Origin: Sphingobacteriaceae bacterium
GTDB lineage: Bacteria > Bacteroidota > Bacteroidia > B-17B0 > Aurantibacillaceae
Length of the DNA: 64,000 bases
NCBI GenBank assembly: GCA_016715905.1
Contig: JADJXI010000003.1
Location: 834,039-898,038 of the forward strand
Direction: 5' to 3'
The position numbers were made by a program, and so were the translations under genes. Below the pieces are notes generated by a model. The model did no database searches. It worked only from the letters and a program-made list of their open reading frames with translations, and had not been told where the DNA came from. This document shows positions 62,874 to 64,000 of this stretch, piece after piece. Within the stretch, counting starts at the first letter, position 1, and every line of letters starts with the position of its first letter.

Positions 62874-63030
62874 AGCGTTTAGCTAGATGACCCGTCTATA
62901 AAAGTCGAAAATTAATTGCACAGGGAAGTTTAAGCTAACGCTCACAGATGACGTGAGCGTTACTTTACTTTGTGCAAGGGCTTCGACTCCCTATAGACAA
63001 GTGTGGTAACTAACTCACGTCTATTTTTTT
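62874..63030 (+). promoter_or_regulatory. Structured leader resembling a transcription attenuator
   Basis: Four segments can pair in exclusive ways. Segment 1 (62874-62884) pairs with segment 2 (62933-62942). Segment 2 (62936-62945) pairs with segment 3 (62953-62962), 10 bp perfect. Segment 3 (62951-62957 and 62959-62963) pairs with segment 4 (63014-63020 and 63006-63010), 12 bp with a small internal loop, followed by seven T at 63024-63030. In the 2:3 fold three outer 7-bp stems also form: 62894-62900 with 62992-62998, 62903-62909 with 62982-62988, and 62916-62922 with 62971-62977. The 3:4 fold looks like a terminator. A minimal frame M-T-R-L-stop lies at 62887-62901. No known riboswitch class is recognised. 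Confidence 0.6.
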
Positions 63031-63052
63031 GCATCAATTTAACTTAAGATAT

Positions 63053-63641
63053 ATGAAACTAAAATTAGTAAATACCGCTTCGTTTGAAAATGAACCTTAT
63101 GATTACTATTTCTATCAAGATCCTTACAACTTGTTTTTAAACTTGGGCATAGAGTTAAATGTGGCATTCTTTGATGGCTGTAAAGCCATTCAAGATCAAA
63201 CAGTGATGAAAATATTGAATTGAATGTAAATAAAGAGGTAGCAAATTTCATTTTCCATAAAAAAGGCTACTATACGTTACATCGTTTTGAATATGAAAAT
63301 GGTGTGTTTTTTTCATTATTCCAGATAATAAAGAAAAGCAATGGCATCGCGCGGGAAGTATTATCATAAAAGACTTAACTAACCCTAATCTAATAGAAAA
63401 TATTATAGGATACTTTTCTGATTGCATTGACGATGCAGAACTAATTATTTTCTATAGACTTATTGACGGAATTAAAAAATATGGGGTGTTATCTCAAGGA
63501 AAAATAATTTTAGAGCCTATATATGACTCTATTGAATTTGATGTTGATTATTTTGAAAACGACCAAGTTTTCACCCTAAAAACAGGGAGTGAAATTTTGT
63601 TTTATAGTATTAATTCAAATGATTTTGTAAACAGTAAATAA
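63053..63641 (+). pseudogene. WG-repeat-like protein gene broken by two frameshifts
   Basis: Three frames read in turn give one protein. From the ATG at 63053 it reads 'MKLKLVNTASFENEPYDYYFYQDPYNLFLNLGIELNVAFFDGCKAIQDQ'. From about 63200 it continues in a second frame 'DENIELNVNKEVANFIFHKKGYYTLHRFEYENGVFF'. After the T-run at 63307-63313 a third frame reads 'IIPDNKEKQWHRAGSIIIKDLTNPNLIENIIGYFSDCIDDAELIIFYRLIDGIKKYGVLSQGKIILEPIYDSIEF' to the TAA at 63639. Adding one base at each junction gives 591 bases, 196 residues. 'KKYGVLSQGKIILEPIYDSIE' resembles a WG repeat. It is a decaying gene or has sequence errors. Confidence 0.6.
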
Positions 63642-63643
63642 AC

Positions 63644-63992
63644 ATGAAACTACACCGAGGTATAATAATTGTTGGGAATGACAACAAATTACAAGTTAAG
63701 TGTCCAGGATCAATTCACGAACTATCTACACAGATTGAACCAATTGAGGTTTAATATTAATGATAAAGTAATTGGTGTTAATAGATGGGAAATTAACATC
63801 ATATTTAATTTTAATTTGAGCTCTGGGAAGAATGAGTTTGGTTATTACTCTAAAAAATGGATTGAGGATACTTTTAAAATACAAACTTTAAAAGATTTTA
63901 ATCCTACAACATTTGACCCCTACAATTCGGAGCACGAACTTTCCGAAGAACTAGAATTGAAACGTGATCAAGTAATTAGCGTATCAGTGTAA
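63644..63992 (+). pseudogene. Hypothetical protein gene with one frameshift
   Basis: The ATG at 63644, two bases after the previous stop, opens 'MKLHRGIIIVGNDNKLQVKCPGSIHELSTQIEPIEV' and stops at once. A second frame continues 'NINDKVIGVNRWEINIIFNFNLSSGKNEFGYYSKKWIEDTFKIQTLKDFNPTTFDPYNSEHELSEELELKRDQVISVSV' to the TAA at 63990-63992. Removing one T near 63752 joins them into 115 residues. The family is unknown. It would have been co-transcribed with the preceding gene. Confidence 0.5.
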
Positions 63993-64000
63993 TTTTTCTA

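Noticed and set aside
62894..62998. Integron attC site
   Set aside because: The nested short stems resemble attC, but the outer pair is GTCTATA/TATAGAC without the GTTRRRY/RYYYAAC core, and no integron integrase is seen.
62894..62999. tRNA-like gene (7-bp end pairing and a TTCGACT segment)
   Set aside because: The T-loop-like segment is out of register with the acceptor stem, its stem would have mismatches, and there are no D or anticodon arms.
62874..63030. Retron msr-msd RNA
   Set aside because: Retron RNAs lie beside a reverse transcriptase gene; none is found in the window. An RT gene beyond 64000 would reopen this.

Overview
The window is a 64 kb piece of a Bacteroidota chromosome. It is AT-rich. 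Genes are commonly preceded by TAnnTTTG-type -7 promoter elements and rarely by Shine-Dalgarno sequences. Its repertoire includes a type IX secretion C-terminal sorting domain, PD40/OmpA (PorE-like) envelope proteins, BT_3928-like DoxX, DUF5686, DUF4159 and DUF1599 proteins, and atpD-atpC apart from the rest of the ATP synthase operon. I cannot place it below phylum; an environmental Flavobacteriia- or Sphingobacteriia-like lineage fits.

Positions 1-58.5 kb are mostly conserved chromosomal genes. 1-8.4 kb: an M1 peptidase cut by the left edge, the rpsF-rpsR-rplI operon, apaG, a TPR protein, an SPFH protein and a T9SS-type M43 metalloprotease broken by one frameshift. 8.4-16 kb: comEC, an Smr protein, a glycan pair (DegT aminotransferase and sugar transferase) and recG. 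16-29.8 kb: a histidine kinase, atpC-atpD, ribF, an LRR protein, a PD40/SPOR-like envelope protein, frr, cysteine desulfurase, glmM, a TM2 protein and asnB. 29.8-41.4 kb: a PorE-like OmpA protein with M61 and CPBP proteases, a di-haem peroxidase, a nucleotide-sugar operon (aminotransferase, UDP-glucose dehydrogenase, UDP-glucuronate decarboxylase), a thioesterase and a 5'-nucleotidase split over two genes. 41.4-58.5 kb: dnaA, hydroxyacyl-CoA dehydrogenase, three unrecognised small genes (one with exact 25-residue repeats), TauE/SafE, aspS, DUF5686, DUF4159, folP, DUF1599, DoxX, a lysine-dehydrogenase-like enzyme, an S41 protease and a second histidine kinase.

From 58.6 kb the character changes. 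The tmRNA gene (ssrA) is followed directly by a large serine recombinase whose stop codon lies in the tmRNA terminator. Next come a 54-residue companion protein, a divergently transcribed MerR-like regulator, a zinc-ribbon protein and a small membrane protein. This looks like one end of an integrated mobile element; its far end is outside the window.

The most interesting non-coding signal is at 62874-63030, inside this element. Four segments can pair 1:2, 2:3 and 3:4, and the 3:4 pairing is followed by seven T residues. That is the layout of a transcription attenuator or riboswitch. The two genes behind it (63053-63992) carry three apparent one-base frameshifts, so this cargo is either decaying or the sequence there has errors.
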